Assembly (NCBI RefSeq): GCF_007830265.1
Contig: NZ_VLKE01000001.1
Location: forward strand, 496,001-560,000
DNA length: 64,000 nucleotides
Direction of reading: 5' to 3'
DNA from: Micromonospora olivasterospora
Lineage (GTDB): Bacteria; Actinomycetota; Actinomycetes; Mycobacteriales; Micromonosporaceae
A program made the position numbers and the translations under genes. This document shows, piece by piece, positions 24,695 to 34,479 of this stretch (the first letter of the stretch is position 1; the number at the start of each line of letters is the position of its first letter). Under the pieces are notes generated by a model. The model worked only from the letters and a program-made list of their open reading frames with translations, ran no database searches and had not been told where the DNA came from.

Positions 24695-25723
24695 TCAGGG
24701 GCGACGGGCCGGCACGCAGCACACCGCGGGGCAGGTGTCCCACAGCGGCAGCTCGCCGAGGCGGCGACGCCGCCGCTCCCCGCCCGGCTCGGTGCGCTCG
24801 GCGACCAGTTCGCGCACCATGGCCACGAAGCGCGGGTCGGTGCCCGGGGTGGCGGCCCGGACGAAGTCCAGCCCGACCCGCTTGGCGGTCTCCAGCGCCT
24901 CGGTGTCGAGGTCCCAGACCACCTCCAGATGGTCGGAGACGAACCCGATCGGGCTGACCACCACGCTCGTGGTGCCCGCCTCGGCGAGGGCGGCGAGGTG
25001 GTCGTTGACGTCCGGCTCCAGCCACGGCACGTGCGGCGGGCCGGAGCGGCTCTGCCACACCAGGTCGTACGGCAGGTCGGGCGCGGCGGCGGCGCGCACC
25101 AGCCGGGCCGTCTCGGCGAGCTGGGCCGGGTACCGGTTGCCGTGCGGTCCGGCGTTCGCGGCCATCGAGGTGGGGATCGAGTGGGCGGTGAACACCAGCC
25201 GGGTGGTGGCCCGCCGGGCCGGGTCGAGCTGGGCCAGCGCCGCCCGTACCGCGTCCGCGTGCGGCTCGACGAAGCCCGGATGGTCCCAGAACTGACGGAG
25301 CTTGTCGATCACCGGGGCGTCGGGGCCGACCGCGGCGCGGGCCCGCGCGATGTCCTCCTGGTACTGGCGGCAGGAGGAGTACCCGCCGTACGCGCTGGTC
25401 ACGAAGGCGAGGGCGGTGCGGACCCCGTCGTCGCGCAGCTGCGCCACGGTGTCGGCGAGCATCGGGTGCCAGTTGCGGTTGCCCCAGTAGACGGGCAGGT
25501 CGACGCCGTGGGCGGCGAAGTCGGCGCGGATCGCGGCGAGCAGGTCCCGGCACTGCTGGTTGATCGGGGAGACCCCGCCGAAGTGCTGGTAGTGCTCGGC
25601 GACCTCCGCCAGCCGCTCCGGCGGCACGCCCCGCCCCCGGGTCACGTTCTGCAGGAAGGGCAGCACGTCCTCGGGCCGCTCGGGGCCGCCGAAGGAGACC
25701 AGCACCAACGCGTCGTACGCCAT
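24695..25723 (-). CDS. hemH: Ferrochelatase (coproporphyrin ferrochelatase type)
   Basis: A 342-residue enzyme that inserts iron into a porphyrin in heme synthesis. Family signatures: [17 protein letters not shown] at the N-terminus, [18 protein letters not shown], the metal-binding His in VFTAHSIP and [19 protein letters not shown]. Cysteines at SSCRQ and in the C-terminal CPAVCC match the 2Fe-2S cluster ligands known from actinobacterial ferrochelatases. Actinobacteria use the coproporphyrin-dependent route, so coproporphyrin III is the expected substrate. It lies 55 bp downstream of fabI, giving the fabG-fabI-hemH order also found in Mycobacterium. Confidence 0.95.
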   Translation of the reverse strand: MAYDALVLVSFGGPERPEDVLPFLQNVTRGRGVPPERLAEVAEHYQHFGGVSPINQQCRDLLAAIRADFAAHGVDLPVYWGNRNWHPMLADTVAQLRDDGVRTALAFVTSAYGGYSSCRQYQEDIARARAAVGPDAPVIDKLRQFWDHPGFVEPHADAVRAALAQLDPARRATTRLVFTAHSIPTSMAANAGPHGNRYPAQLAETARLVRAAAAPDLPYDLVWQSRSGPPHVPWLEPDVNDHLAALAEAGTTSVVVSPIGFVSDHLEVVWDLDTEALETAKRVGLDFVRAATPGTDPRFVAMVRELVAERTEPGGERRRRRLGELPLWDTCPAVCCVPARRP

Positions 25724-25778
25724 GAGCCCATTCTTCCCCGCCGGCCTGGCCGGGCCGGCGGGGGCCCTTTCCTACCGG

Positions 25779-26546
25779 TCAGGCGCCGATGGCGTGGTAG
25801 CCGCCGTCGACGTGGACGATCTCGCCCGTGGTCGCCGGGAACCAGTCCGACAGCAGCGCCAGGCAGGCGCGCGCGGCCGGCTCCTGGTCGGTGAGGTTCC
25901 AGCCCAGCGGGGCGTGCTCGGCCCAGGCGTCCTCGAACTGCTCGAAGCCGGGGATCGACTTCGCGGCGATGGTGCGCAGCGGGCCGGCGGCGACCAGGTT
26001 GCTGCGGATGCCCCGCTTGCCCAGGTGCAGGGCGAGGTAGCGGGACGCCGACTCCAGCCCGGCCTTGGCCACGCCCATCCAGTCGTACACCGGCCACGCC
26101 TTGGTCGCGTCGAAGGTCAGCCCGACCACCGCACCGCCCGCCGACATCAGCGGCAGCGCCGCCATCGCCAGGGACTTGTACGAGTACGTCGAGACGTGCA
26201 ATGCCGTGGCCACGTCCTCCCAGGGGGCGTCGAGGAAGCCGCCGCCGAGGCAGCTCTGCGGCGCGAACCCGATCGAGTGGACCACCCCGTCGAGGCCGTC
26301 GACGTGCTCCCGGACCTTGTCGGCCAGCCCGGCGAGGTGCTCGGCGTTGCTGACGTCCAGCTCGATGACCGGGGCCGGCTCGGGCAGCCGCTTGGCGATC
26401 CGCTCGACGAGGGAGAGCCGGCCATAGCCGGTGAGCACGACCTGCGCGCCGTTCTCCTGGGCGAGCTTCGCCACCGAGAAGGCGATCGAGGCGTCGGTGA
26501 TGACGCCGGTGACCAGCAGCCGCTTACCGGCCAGCAGTCCGGACAT
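25779..26546 (-). CDS. fabI: Enoyl-ACP reductase (NADH), InhA/FabI type
   Basis: A 255-residue short-chain dehydrogenase completing each round of fatty-acid elongation. It has the FabI-specific glycine motif LVTGVITDASIAFSVA, a NADH-binding Asp in ELDVSN, and the catalytic Tyr/Lys pair in YDWMGVAKAGLES spaced as in InhA. The ending EIVHVDGGYHAIG is typical. It follows fabG by 39 bp on the same strand and precedes hemH, so all three are probably co-transcribed. Complete and of standard length; expected to be essential and a triclosan/isoniazid-type target. Confidence 0.96.
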   Translation of the reverse strand: MSGLLAGKRLLVTGVITDASIAFSVAKLAQENGAQVVLTGYGRLSLVERIAKRLPEPAPVIELDVSNAEHLAGLADKVREHVDGLDGVVHSIGFAPQSCLGGGFLDAPWEDVATALHVSTYSYKSLAMAALPLMSAGGAVVGLTFDATKAWPVYDWMGVAKAGLESASRYLALHLGKRGIRSNLVAAGPLRTIAAKSIPGFEQFEDAWAEHAPLGWNLTDQEPAARACLALLSDWFPATTGEIVHVDGGYHAIGA

Positions 26547-26585
26547 GGTGGGAGTTCCTCCGTCGGGTCGGTGCGTACGAGGTGG

Positions 26586-27728
<1,143 letters not shown>

Positions 27729-27812
27729 TCACGACTTCGTGTGCGCGTCCTGATCAACCCCCGCGGTCCCCGTGTGCCGGCGCGGACCGTTTAGTCGCCA
27801 CCGGAGCTTCCC

Positions 27813-27902
27813 ATGAGCCGTTACCTCGCCCCGCTGGGCTTCACCCTCGCCGCCGTGTGGGTGGCCGTCGTCTTCGTGCTGGCCGGCGGCGCCGGTCACT
27901 GA
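27813..27902 (+). CDS. Possible 29-residue single-pass membrane peptide
   Basis: The ATG at 27813, with GGAG eight bases upstream, opens a 29-codon frame. MSRYLAPLG begins it, a hydrophobic helix FTLAAVWVAVVFVLAGG follows, and a short GAGH tail ends it. Size and composition fit bacterial small membrane proteins that modulate larger complexes. No family is recognised. It is the last + strand element before the convergent VWA gene. The 5' region of its presumed mRNA holds the hidden Shine-Dalgarno hairpin and the 17-codon frame. Conservation in related genomes would be needed to prove it is a gene. Confidence 0.45.
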   Translation: MSRYLAPLGFTLAAVWVAVVFVLAGGAGH

Positions 27903-28010
27903 CCGCGGACGCACGGACGGGGCAGCTCCACAGGGCCGGCGTCCAGGTGCCCGCGGTCCGCGCCGACGCCCGCCGGACCGGGCCGCGCGGAGCCCACGCG
28001 GACGGCGGCC

Positions 28011-28961
28011 TCAGAGCAGCCGGGACGACCAGAGCAGGCTCGTCGCGCCCGCGCAGAGCGCCAGCAGCAGGGCCAGGCCCGCGTACCACCGGGTGATCTC
28101 GCGCGGCTCGGTGCGGAACCCGATCGAGCTGCCCATGTCCTGGTAGACCTGTTTCAGCTCGCTGACCGAGGCCGCCTCGTAGAAGTAGCCCTCCGTGGTC
28201 TCGGCCAGCTCGGCCAGGGCGAGCCGGTCCACCGGCACCCGCTGGAGCTGGCCGCCGATGTCCACCTGCCCCGAGTCCGTGCCGAACGCGATGGTGGAGA
28301 CCGGCACGTTGGCCGCCTGGGCGGCGGCCGCCGCCTCCTCGACCGACCGGCCCGACGTGCGGAACCCGTCGGAGAGCAGCACGATCCGGGCCGGCGGGAT
28401 GCCGGCCGCGCCGTCGGCCGGCACCGACCGGATCGCCTCCAGGCAGGTGAAGACCGCCTCCCCGGTCGCGGTCGCCTCGGCCAGCACCAGCCCGTCGATC
28501 GCGGCGGTCACGGCGTCCCGGTCCTTGGCGGGCGCCACCAGCACGTTGGCCGACTTGGCGAACGACACCAGGCCGAGGTTGTAGCTCTTCGGCAACTCGC
28601 CGACGAACTGCTTCGCCGCCTCCTGGGCTGCCTCCAGGCGGTTCGGGGCGACGTCGTCGGCCTGCATGGACAGCGACACGTCGATGGCCAGCATGACGGT
28701 GGCCCGCTCCAGCGGCTCCTTGGTGTCCACCGCCGGCCGGGCCAGCGCGGTGGCGAGCACCAGCAGGCAGAGCAGGAACGCCGTCGCCGGCACGTGCCGC
28801 CGCCAGCCCAGCCCCTTCGGAGCGAGGGTGCGCAACAGCTTCACGTTGGTGAACCGCATCGCGTACGCCCGGCGGTGCAGCTGCCGCCAGACGTACAGGC
28901 CGGCCAGGGCGAGCACCGGCAGCACCGCCAGCAGCCACCACGGTTGCAGTAAACGGATCAT
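28011..28961 (-). CDS. VWA-domain membrane protein (BatA-like)
   Basis: A 316-residue protein with two N-terminal membrane helices (residues 5-25 and 58-75), a von Willebrand factor A domain and a C-terminal helix (about 293-312). The MIDAS metal site is seen as DVSLS near residue 92, with the Thr in GEAVFTCLEA and the Asp in LLSDGFRTSG. It overlaps the DUF58 gene by 4 bp and forms the third cistron of MoxR-DUF58-VWA. In the family this trio is thought to act as a chaperone-like system in cell-envelope stress. Rv1481 of Mycobacterium holds the same position upstream of fabG1. Confidence 0.92.
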   Translation of the reverse strand: MIRLLQPWWLLAVLPVLALAGLYVWRQLHRRAYAMRFTNVKLLRTLAPKGLGWRRHVPATAFLLCLLVLATALARPAVDTKEPLERATVMLAIDVSLSMQADDVAPNRLEAAQEAAKQFVGELPKSYNLGLVSFAKSANVLVAPAKDRDAVTAAIDGLVLAEATATGEAVFTCLEAIRSVPADGAAGIPPARIVLLSDGFRTSGRSVEEAAAAAQAANVPVSTIAFGTDSGQVDIGGQLQRVPVDRLALAELAETTEGYFYEAASVSELKQVYQDMGSSIGFRTEPREITRWYAGLALLLALCAGATSLLWSSRLL

Positions 28962-29965
28962 CGTGTCGTCCCCCGGGTGCGGGCGTGCCGCTGCGCGGCG
29001 ACGAAGCGCACCATGTCCAGCAGCCAGTCGGTGTCGGTCCGCAGTCGCAGGTGGGCGGCGCCGGCCGCCCGGAGCTGGGTGGCTGTCTCCGCGCGCTGGG
29101 CGGCGGCCGCCTCGGCGTACCGGCGGCGCAGCCGCGGGTCGGCGGTCTGCACCTCGTGCAGCTCCCCCGTCTCCGGGTCGACCACCGGCAGCACCCCCAC
29201 GTCCGGCAGCTCCAGCTCGCGCGGGTCGACCACCTCGATCGCCAGCACGTCGTGCCGGACCCGCAGCTTACGCATCGGCCGCGCCCACTGCTGCGGCGGC
29301 GCCAGGAAGTCGGAGATCACCACCGCCACGCCCCGCCGGCGCGGCGGCCGGTTGAGCATGTCGACCAGCGCGCCCAGGTCACCGCGCCCGGGCCGCGGCT
29401 CCGTGCCGGCGATCGCCCGCAGCAGCGCCTGCGCCTCCTTGCGGCCGGAGCGGGCCGGCAGCCGGACCAACTGCCCCGGGCCGGACGGCGGCGCGGGCCG
29501 CCAACGGCCCGCCGGGGCGGCCGGCGCGGCGCCGCTGCCGACCACCGCACCGATCCGGTTGCCGCCGCGCACGGTCAGGTGGGTCAGCGCGGCGGCCGCG
29601 GCCACCACCACGTCCCGTTTGAGCCAGCGGCCGGTGCCGAAGTCCAGGCTCGCCGAGAGGTCCACCGCGAGCCAGGTCTCCAGCTCCCGGTCGGCGACCG
29701 TACGCCGCACGTGCGGGGTGGTCGTGCGCGCCGTCACCGGCCAGTCCATCCGGCGCACGTCGTCGCCGGGGCGGTACTCGCGCGACTCCCCCGCCTCGCT
29801 GCCGGGGCCCGGGAGCAGGCCGGCGTAGTCGCCCTGGAGCAGGCCGTCGAGCTTGCGGGTGACCAGGAGCTGGAGGCGGGACAGCACCGCCTCCGTACGG
29901 GGCCCGACGGCCGGCGAAGGCGTCCACCGGGTACCCCGGGAGGGGATGGGGGCGGGTGAGGTCAC
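28958..29965 (-). CDS. DUF58 domain protein
   Basis: A 335-residue cytosolic protein. The signature is YRPGDDVRRMDWPVTARTT near residue 95, followed by a VWA-like domain with AVDLSASLDFGTG and VVISDF. The GTG at 29965 overlaps the stop of the MoxR gene, and its own end overlaps the VWA gene start, so the three are translationally coupled. DUF58 proteins are constant partners of MoxR ATPases and may be adaptors or substrates. Length is typical. The frame is open much further upstream but only as a shadow of moxR. Confidence 0.92.
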   Translation of the reverse strand: MTSPAPIPSRGTRWTPSPAVGPRTEAVLSRLQLLVTRKLDGLLQGDYAGLLPGPGSEAGESREYRPGDDVRRMDWPVTARTTTPHVRRTVADRELETWLAVDLSASLDFGTGRWLKRDVVVAAAAALTHLTVRGGNRIGAVVGSGAAPAAPAGRWRPAPPSGPGQLVRLPARSGRKEAQALLRAIAGTEPRPGRGDLGALVDMLNRPPRRRGVAVVISDFLAPPQQWARPMRKLRVRHDVLAIEVVDPRELELPDVGVLPVVDPETGELHEVQTADPRLRRRYAEAAAAQRAETATQLRAAGAAHLRLRTDTDWLLDMVRFVAAQRHARTRGTTR

Positions 29966-31074
29966 GGCCGCTGCCCGGGCCACCCGGCGCCGGCCGCCGG
30001 CGAACCGGGCGGGGCCGGGGTGGCCTGCTGGCGCGGGGCCACCGACGGCAGCGGGATGGTCGACATCACCCGGTGCACGACGTGGTCGGAGGGCACGTCG
30101 TCGGCGAGCGCGTCGTAGCTGAGCACCAGCCGGTGACGCAGGATGTCCGGGGCGATGTCCTGCACGTCCTGCGGCAGGGCGTAGTCCCGGCCACGCAGCA
30201 GCGCCAGCGCCCGGGTGGCCCGGACCAGGCCGAGCGAGGCGCGCGGGCTGGCGCCGTACTGGATCAACTGCGCGACGTCGGGCATGCCGTGCTCGGCCGG
30301 GGCACGGGTGGCCAGCACCAGCCGGACCGCGTAGTCCACCAGCGCGTTGTGCACGAAGACCTGGTCGGCCTTCTGCTGCAACGCCACCAGGTCGTCGGTG
30401 TCGAAGACCCGCGCCGGCTCGGGCGGCGCCACGCCCATCCGGTAGACGATCTCCCGCTCCTCGGCGTCCGTCGGGTACCCGACGACGATCTTCATCAGGA
30501 ACCGGTCCCGCTGCGCCTCCGGCAGCGGGTAGACGCCCTCCTGCTCGATCGGGTTCTGGGTGGCCATCACCAGGAACGGGTTCGGCACCCGGTGGGTCTC
30601 CCCGCCGATGGACACCTGGCGCTCGCTCATCACCTCGAGCAGGGCCGACTGGACCTTGGCGGGGGCCCGGTTGATCTCGTCGGCGAGCAGGAAGTTGACG
30701 AACACGGGCCCCAGCTCGACGTCGAACTTCTCGCTCGACTGCCGGTAGATCCGGGTGCCCATGATGTCGGCCGGCACCAGATCCGGGGTGAACTGCACCC
30801 GGGCGAACGACCCGCCGACCACCTTGGCGAGGGTCTCCACGGCGAGTGTCTTCGCCACGCCCGGCACGCCCTCCAGCAGGCAGTGCCCCCGGGAGAGCAG
30901 CGCCACGAACATCCGCTCGACCATCCGGTCCTGCCCGACGATCACCCGCTTGATCTCGAACAGCGCCCGCTCCAGCAGGGTCGCGTCCTGCGCCGGGGTG
31001 GTCGCCGGCGGCGGGGGCGCCTGCGGGGCGCTGCCGTTCGGCGTCGGGGCGTCGGGCGTGGTCGGCTGGGCCAC
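29962..31074 (-). CDS. MoxR-family AAA+ ATPase
   Basis: A 370-residue AAA+ protein. After a Pro/Ala-rich N-terminus (residues 1-30) come Walker A (EGVPGVAKT, about 75), Walker B (LLADEINRAP), sensor 1 (MATQNPIEQEG) and the C-terminal lid with RASLGLVRATRALA. It is the first gene of MoxR-DUF58-VWA and probably remodels envelope-related complexes using ATP. The GTG at 31074 follows GGAGGA by three bases. An IS5-type element has inserted 66 bp upstream, so native promoter sequence beyond that point has been displaced. Confidence 0.94.
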   Translation of the reverse strand: MAQPTTPDAPTPNGSAPQAPPPPATTPAQDATLLERALFEIKRVIVGQDRMVERMFVALLSRGHCLLEGVPGVAKTLAVETLAKVVGGSFARVQFTPDLVPADIMGTRIYRQSSEKFDVELGPVFVNFLLADEINRAPAKVQSALLEVMSERQVSIGGETHRVPNPFLVMATQNPIEQEGVYPLPEAQRDRFLMKIVVGYPTDAEEREIVYRMGVAPPEPARVFDTDDLVALQQKADQVFVHNALVDYAVRLVLATRAPAEHGMPDVAQLIQYGASPRASLGLVRATRALALLRGRDYALPQDVQDIAPDILRHRLVLSYDALADDVPSDHVVHRVMSTIPLPSVAPRQQATPAPPGSPAAGAGWPGQRP

Positions 31075-31139
31075 CGGTCCTCCACAGCGTGATCGGTTGT
31101 CGGGCGTGGTGCGGTATCAAGACTCGCATGCCCGGCTGA

Positions 31140-32163
31140 GAGACCGTCGGGTAACCGGGTGACTACGTGGCGAGAAGTCGCTCGACGTTGATGCGTTGGG
31201 CGGCTTCGCGCTCGGTGGCGTTGGCCCAGCGGATCGTTTGACCGGCCAGGCGTATCGTCATGAGTCGAATCATCGCTACCTTGATCATGGCCTCTGAGTT
31301 GACGGTCAGCCGTTCGTAGTCCCGGGCCAGGCGTCGGTTACGGACCAGCCAACCCAGCGTCCTCTCTACCACCCACCGGCGCGGTAGGACCTTGAAGCCC
31401 TTGACGTCGTCGTTGCGCTTGACGATCTCCACCAGGATGCCGAGCTGCTCTTTCGCCCAGGTCAGCAGAGTGGAGTCGATGCTGTTGGCGTAGCCGCCGT
31501 CGGCCCACACGAGGGCGATGGTGGTGAACGCCTCGGCCAGCCGCGCCAGGATCCGCCGGCCACCGGGACGGTCGTTGACCGAGGCGGAGGTGACCATCAC
31601 GACCAGGATCAGCCCCATCGTGTCCACGACCAGGTGCCGCTTGCGGCCGGTGGTCTTCTTGCCCATGTCGAACCCACGGCATTCGCCGCCCTCACTGGAT
31701 TTGATGGACTGGGCGTCCAGCACCGCCGCTGTCGGCTCCGGCTCACGACCGGCCGCTACCCGCACCTGCCGGCGAAGCTCGTCGTGGATCGCGTCCCACG
31801 TTCCGTTCTTCCGCCACGTCGTGAACCAGCGATGTGCCGCGTCCGGTGGCGCCAGATCCCGCGGCATCATCCGCCACGGACAGCCCGACCGCAGCACATA
31901 GAAGATCGAATCCAGGATCAGCCGATCTCCCCACTTGCGCGGCCGGCCGCCTTTACGCAGGTCGCGTACCGGCATCAAGGGCGCGAGGATCGCCCACATC
32001 GCATCGGTCAAGCTCGACGGATAGCATGAACGGGCGTCATCCCCGCCACAGTTGCAGTTGCGCACACAACGCGATCATGGCGGGGATGATCTATTTGTCG
32101 AGCACCTGGCATCGACGTGTCTCCCCGTAACAGAACGCTCGGAGCTGGTTACCCGACGGCCTC
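31140..32163 (-). mobile_element. IS5-family insertion sequence, complete
   Basis: A 1024-bp element with 17-bp terminal inverted repeats (GAGACCGTCGGGTAACC at 31140-31156 and GGTTACCCGACGGCCTC at 32147-32163, one mismatch). It is flanked by a 3-bp direct repeat TGA (31137-31139 and 32164-32166). A TNA target is what the IS1031 group of IS5 uses. One intact transposase gene fills it. The intact ends and target duplication suggest recent insertion. Confidence 0.9.
31163..32065 (-). CDS. IS5-family transposase (DDE)
   Basis: A 300-residue transposase. The N-terminal DUF4096-like DNA-binding part contains YPSSLTDAMWAILAPLMP and RKWGDRLILDSIFYVLRSG. The DDE core shows Asp in VLDAQSIKSSEGG, Asp in VWADGGYANS and Glu in RRWVVERTLGWLVRNRRLARDYE cut to its key residues R-E-R-Y. 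It is encoded in a single frame, so no programmed frameshift is needed, and it appears intact. It is the only gene of the element at 31140-32163. The 32065 start is a GTG; a later start near the SSLTD segment is possible. Confidence 0.93.
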   Translation of the reverse strand: MRNCNCGGDDARSCYPSSLTDAMWAILAPLMPVRDLRKGGRPRKWGDRLILDSIFYVLRSGCPWRMMPRDLAPPDAAHRWFTTWRKNGTWDAIHDELRRQVRVAAGREPEPTAAVLDAQSIKSSEGGECRGFDMGKKTTGRKRHLVVDTMGLILVVMVTSASVNDRPGGRRILARLAEAFTTIALVWADGGYANSIDSTLLTWAKEQLGILVEIVKRNDDVKGFKVLPRRWVVERTLGWLVRNRRLARDYERLTVNSEAMIKVAMIRLMTIRLAGQTIRWANATEREAAQRINVERLLAT

Positions 32164-32323
32164 TGAGAGCCGAGGTGGGGAGAAGCCGATTTTCGCCGCC
32201 CCGTCCCGGCGTTCCGAATCGCCGATCACCGCTGGACACCGGGGGGTCGGGCGTGTGTACCATTCACCCCGTCGCCGGGCGGCTCCCCCCGTGGCCGCCC
32301 GGCGCTCACACTTCCCGCGCCCC

Positions 32324-32329
32324 TAAACT
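32324..32329 (+). promoter_or_regulatory. -10 element TAAACT for a leaderless mRNA
   Basis: TAAACT is placed so that the predicted transcription start is one base before the ATG at 32337. No ribosome site is visible. Confidence 0.45.
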
Positions 32330-32336
32330 GGCCCGG

Positions 32337-32567
32337 ATGAACGCTTCCCTCTCCGCCGACGAGGCCCCGATCTGCTCGGCCAAGGGCTGTCGGGCCCCGG
32401 CGGAGTGGGCCCTGCGCTGGAACAATCCCCGCCTGCACACCCCCGAGCGGCGCAAGACGTGGCTGGCCTGCGCCGACCACCGGTCGTCCCTGGGCGACTT
32501 CCTCGCCGCGCGCGGCTTCCTGCGGGAGGTCGCGCCGCTGCCCGCATCGCCTACGCTCGACGTGTGA
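32337..32567 (+). CDS. Small conserved protein with Cys/His motif
   Basis: A 76-residue protein widespread in actinobacteria, sometimes mislabelled acetone carboxylase in databases from what I recall; no such activity is plausible at this size. It has a possible zinc-binding set: Cys in ICSAKGC and Cys/His in CADH. The core WALRWNNPRLHTPERRKTWL and GDFLAARGFLREV are recognisable family segments. It starts one base after a predicted leaderless transcription start. It lies 170 bp downstream of the IS5 element and upstream of two PH-domain genes. Function unknown. Confidence 0.75.
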   Translation: MNASLSADEAPICSAKGCRAPAEWALRWNNPRLHTPERRKTWLACADHRSSLGDFLAARGFLREVAPLPASPTLDV

Positions 32568-32725
32568 GCGCGCGAAGCGGACGATCCCGGTGACCGGCGG
32601 ACCGGCCGGCGGGCCGCCGGCCCCTCCGGGCCCCGTCGCACCCGGCCGGGCCGCCCTCGCGCGGGCCGCTCGACCCGTGGCCGGACACCGTCTCCTGGCA
32701 GCCGGTCTCGCCCGACCTGATCTGG

Positions 32726-33148
32726 GTGGAGCTGGTACGCCTGTCGGCCGTCCTCGGGGTGCTGCTGCTCGGGGTGGCGGTCGGCTGGGCGCTGGCCGGG
32801 CACTGGCTGTTCGGCGCGGCCGTCGGCGCGCTCGTGCTGCTCGGCGTGTGGCGGGCGGTCACCGTCGTCCGGGCGGTACACGCCTGGGGGTACGCCGAGC
32901 GGGAGGACGACCTGCTGGTCCGGCACGGCCTGCTGGTGCGCCGGCTGTCCATCGTGCCGTACTCCCGGATGCAGTTCGTCGACGTCAGCGCCGGCCCGCT
33001 GGAACGGGCGTTCGACCTGGCCACCGTGCAACTGCACACCGCCGCCGCGGCCAGCGACGCCCGGGTGCCGGGCCTGCGCCCCGCCGAGGCGTCCCGGCTG
33101 CGTGACCGGCTCACCGCGCTCGGCGAGGACCGCGCGGAGGGGCTGTGA
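32726..33148 (+). CDS. PH-domain (YdbS-like) membrane protein, N-terminus apparently frameshifted
   Basis: A 140-residue product if started at the GTG at 32726: two membrane helices (residues 7-45), then a bacterial PH domain with REDDLLVRHGLLVRRLSIVP and YSRMQFVDVSAGPLERAF. Upstream DNA in the same frame still looks coding (LDPWPDTVSWQPVSP and onward), but that frame has no start and meets a TGA at 32591. A GTG at 32590 begins an open frame shifted by one base and Pro/Gly-rich like family N-termini. One inserted base between about 32600 and 32690 would explain this. It overlaps the next PH gene by 4 bp; the pair probably works together at the membrane. Confidence 0.7.
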   Translation: MELVRLSAVLGVLLLGVAVGWALAGHWLFGAAVGALVLLGVWRAVTVVRAVHAWGYAEREDDLLVRHGLLVRRLSIVPYSRMQFVDVSAGPLERAFDLATVQLHTAAAASDARVPGLRPAEASRLRDRLTALGEDRAEGL

Positions 33149-34476
33149 GCCACGGTCCCTTGGGGCAGGAGCCGCGGCAGCGGCTGCACCCGCTGAGCCC
33201 GGTGCTGCACGGGGCGAAGTCCCTGGTGGTGGTCATCGCCGGCCTGTCCTGGTCGACCCTCAACCGGGTCGGCTTCGGCTGGTTCGTGGCGATGGTCACC
33301 GTGCTGGCCCTCGGCGCGACGGTGCTGGCGGTCGTCAGCTGGTACAACACCGGCTACCACGTGGTCGGCCGGGAGCTGCGGATGCACGAGGGGCTGCTGT
33401 GGCGGCGCACCCGGGCCATCCCGCTGGAGCGGCTCCAGGCCGTCGAGGTGGTCCGCCCGCTGCTCGCCCAGCTCACCGGGCTGGCCGAGCTGCGCCTGGA
33501 GGTCGTCGGCGGCGGGAAGACCGAGGCGCCGCTGGCGTACCTGGGGGTCGCCGAGGCCGCCGCCCTGCGGCAGCGGCTGCTCGCGTTCGCCGGCCGGGCG
33601 CCCACGCCGGGGCCGCAGGCCGCGGGGCAGCCGGCGGCGGACGCGGTGGCTGCTCCGCCCCCGCCCGGGCGGCTCCTGCACACCGTGGTCAACCGGGACC
33701 TCCTGGTCAGCCAGTTGCTCACCCCGCAGGCGTTCCTGCTGCCCTTCGGCGTCGCCTTCGTCGTGGCGCAGTTCCTCTCCGAGGGGTCCTGGTCGTTCAT
33801 CGCCGTGGCGAGCACCCTGACCGCGATGGCGGGGGTGCTGCTGCAACCCGTCCGCCGCGTGCTGGACGACTGGAACTTCCGGCTGGCCCGCGACGACCGC
33901 GCCCTGCGGATCCGCAACGGCCTGCTGGAGACCCGGGCGCAGACCGTGCCACTGCACCGGGTGCAGACGGTCGGGGTGACCTGGCCGCTGCTCTGGCGGC
34001 CCAAGGGCTGGCTGCGGCTGCGCCTGGAGGTGGCCGGCTACTCGGGCGGCGAGCCCGACGACCGGAACCGGCCGGACCGGCTGCTGCCCGTCGGCGACCC
34101 GGGCACCGGCGAGCTGGTCGTGGCGGAGGTGCTGCCCGGCGTACGGCTGACCGGGCTCGCGACGACGCCTCCCCCGCCCCGGGCCCGGTGGCTGCGCCCG
34201 CTGAGCCGTCGCGCGGTCGGCGCCGGGCTCGACGAGCGGGTCTTCGCCGCCCGGTCCGGGCTGCTCACGAGGCAGCTCGCCATCGTGCCGTACGCCCGGA
34301 TCCAGAGCGTACGGGTGACCCAGGGGCCGGTCCAGCGGAGGCTGCGGCTGGCCACGGTGCACGCGGACACCGCGGGCGGCTCCGGCGCGGCCGCGCACGA
34401 CCGCGACCTGGCCGAGGCGTGGTGGCTGGCGGCGGAGCTGACCGCCCGGGCGCGGGCAGCCCGCCTCGCTGCCTGA
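33145..34476 (+). CDS. PH-domain (YdbT-like) membrane protein
   Basis: A 443-residue membrane protein. Helices lie near residues 25-65 and 185-235, each pair followed by a bacterial PH domain: GYHVVGRELRMHEGLLWRRT with IPLERLQAVEVV, then a second with IRNGLLETRAQTVPLHR. A third PH-like segment has ARSGLLTRQLAIVPYARIQS. The start GTG overlaps the stop of the upstream PH gene in GTGA. YdbS/YdbT pairs of this type are common in Firmicutes and actinobacteria; their role is poorly known, with links to bacteriocin resistance in Bacillus. Complete. Confidence 0.88.
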   Translation: MSHGPLGQEPRQRLHPLSPVLHGAKSLVVVIAGLSWSTLNRVGFGWFVAMVTVLALGATVLAVVSWYNTGYHVVGRELRMHEGLLWRRTRAIPLERLQAVEVVRPLLAQLTGLAELRLEVVGGGKTEAPLAYLGVAEAAALRQRLLAFAGRAPTPGPQAAGQPAADAVAAPPPPGRLLHTVVNRDLLVSQLLTPQAFLLPFGVAFVVAQFLSEGSWSFIAVASTLTAMAGVLLQPVRRVLDDWNFRLARDDRALRIRNGLLETRAQTVPLHRVQTVGVTWPLLWRPKGWLRLRLEVAGYSGGEPDDRNRPDRLLPVGDPGTGELVVAEVLPGVRLTGLATTPPPPRARWLRPLSRRAVGAGLDERVFAARSGLLTRQLAIVPYARIQSVRVTQGPVQRRLRLATVHADTAGGSGAAAHDRDLAEAWWLAAELTARARAARLAA

Positions 34477-34479
34477 GGC

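Noticed and set aside
28958..31129. A 723-residue DUF58 fusion protein
   Set aside because: The first 388 codons are a shadow of moxR in another frame; the real start is the GTG at 29965 that overlaps the moxR stop.
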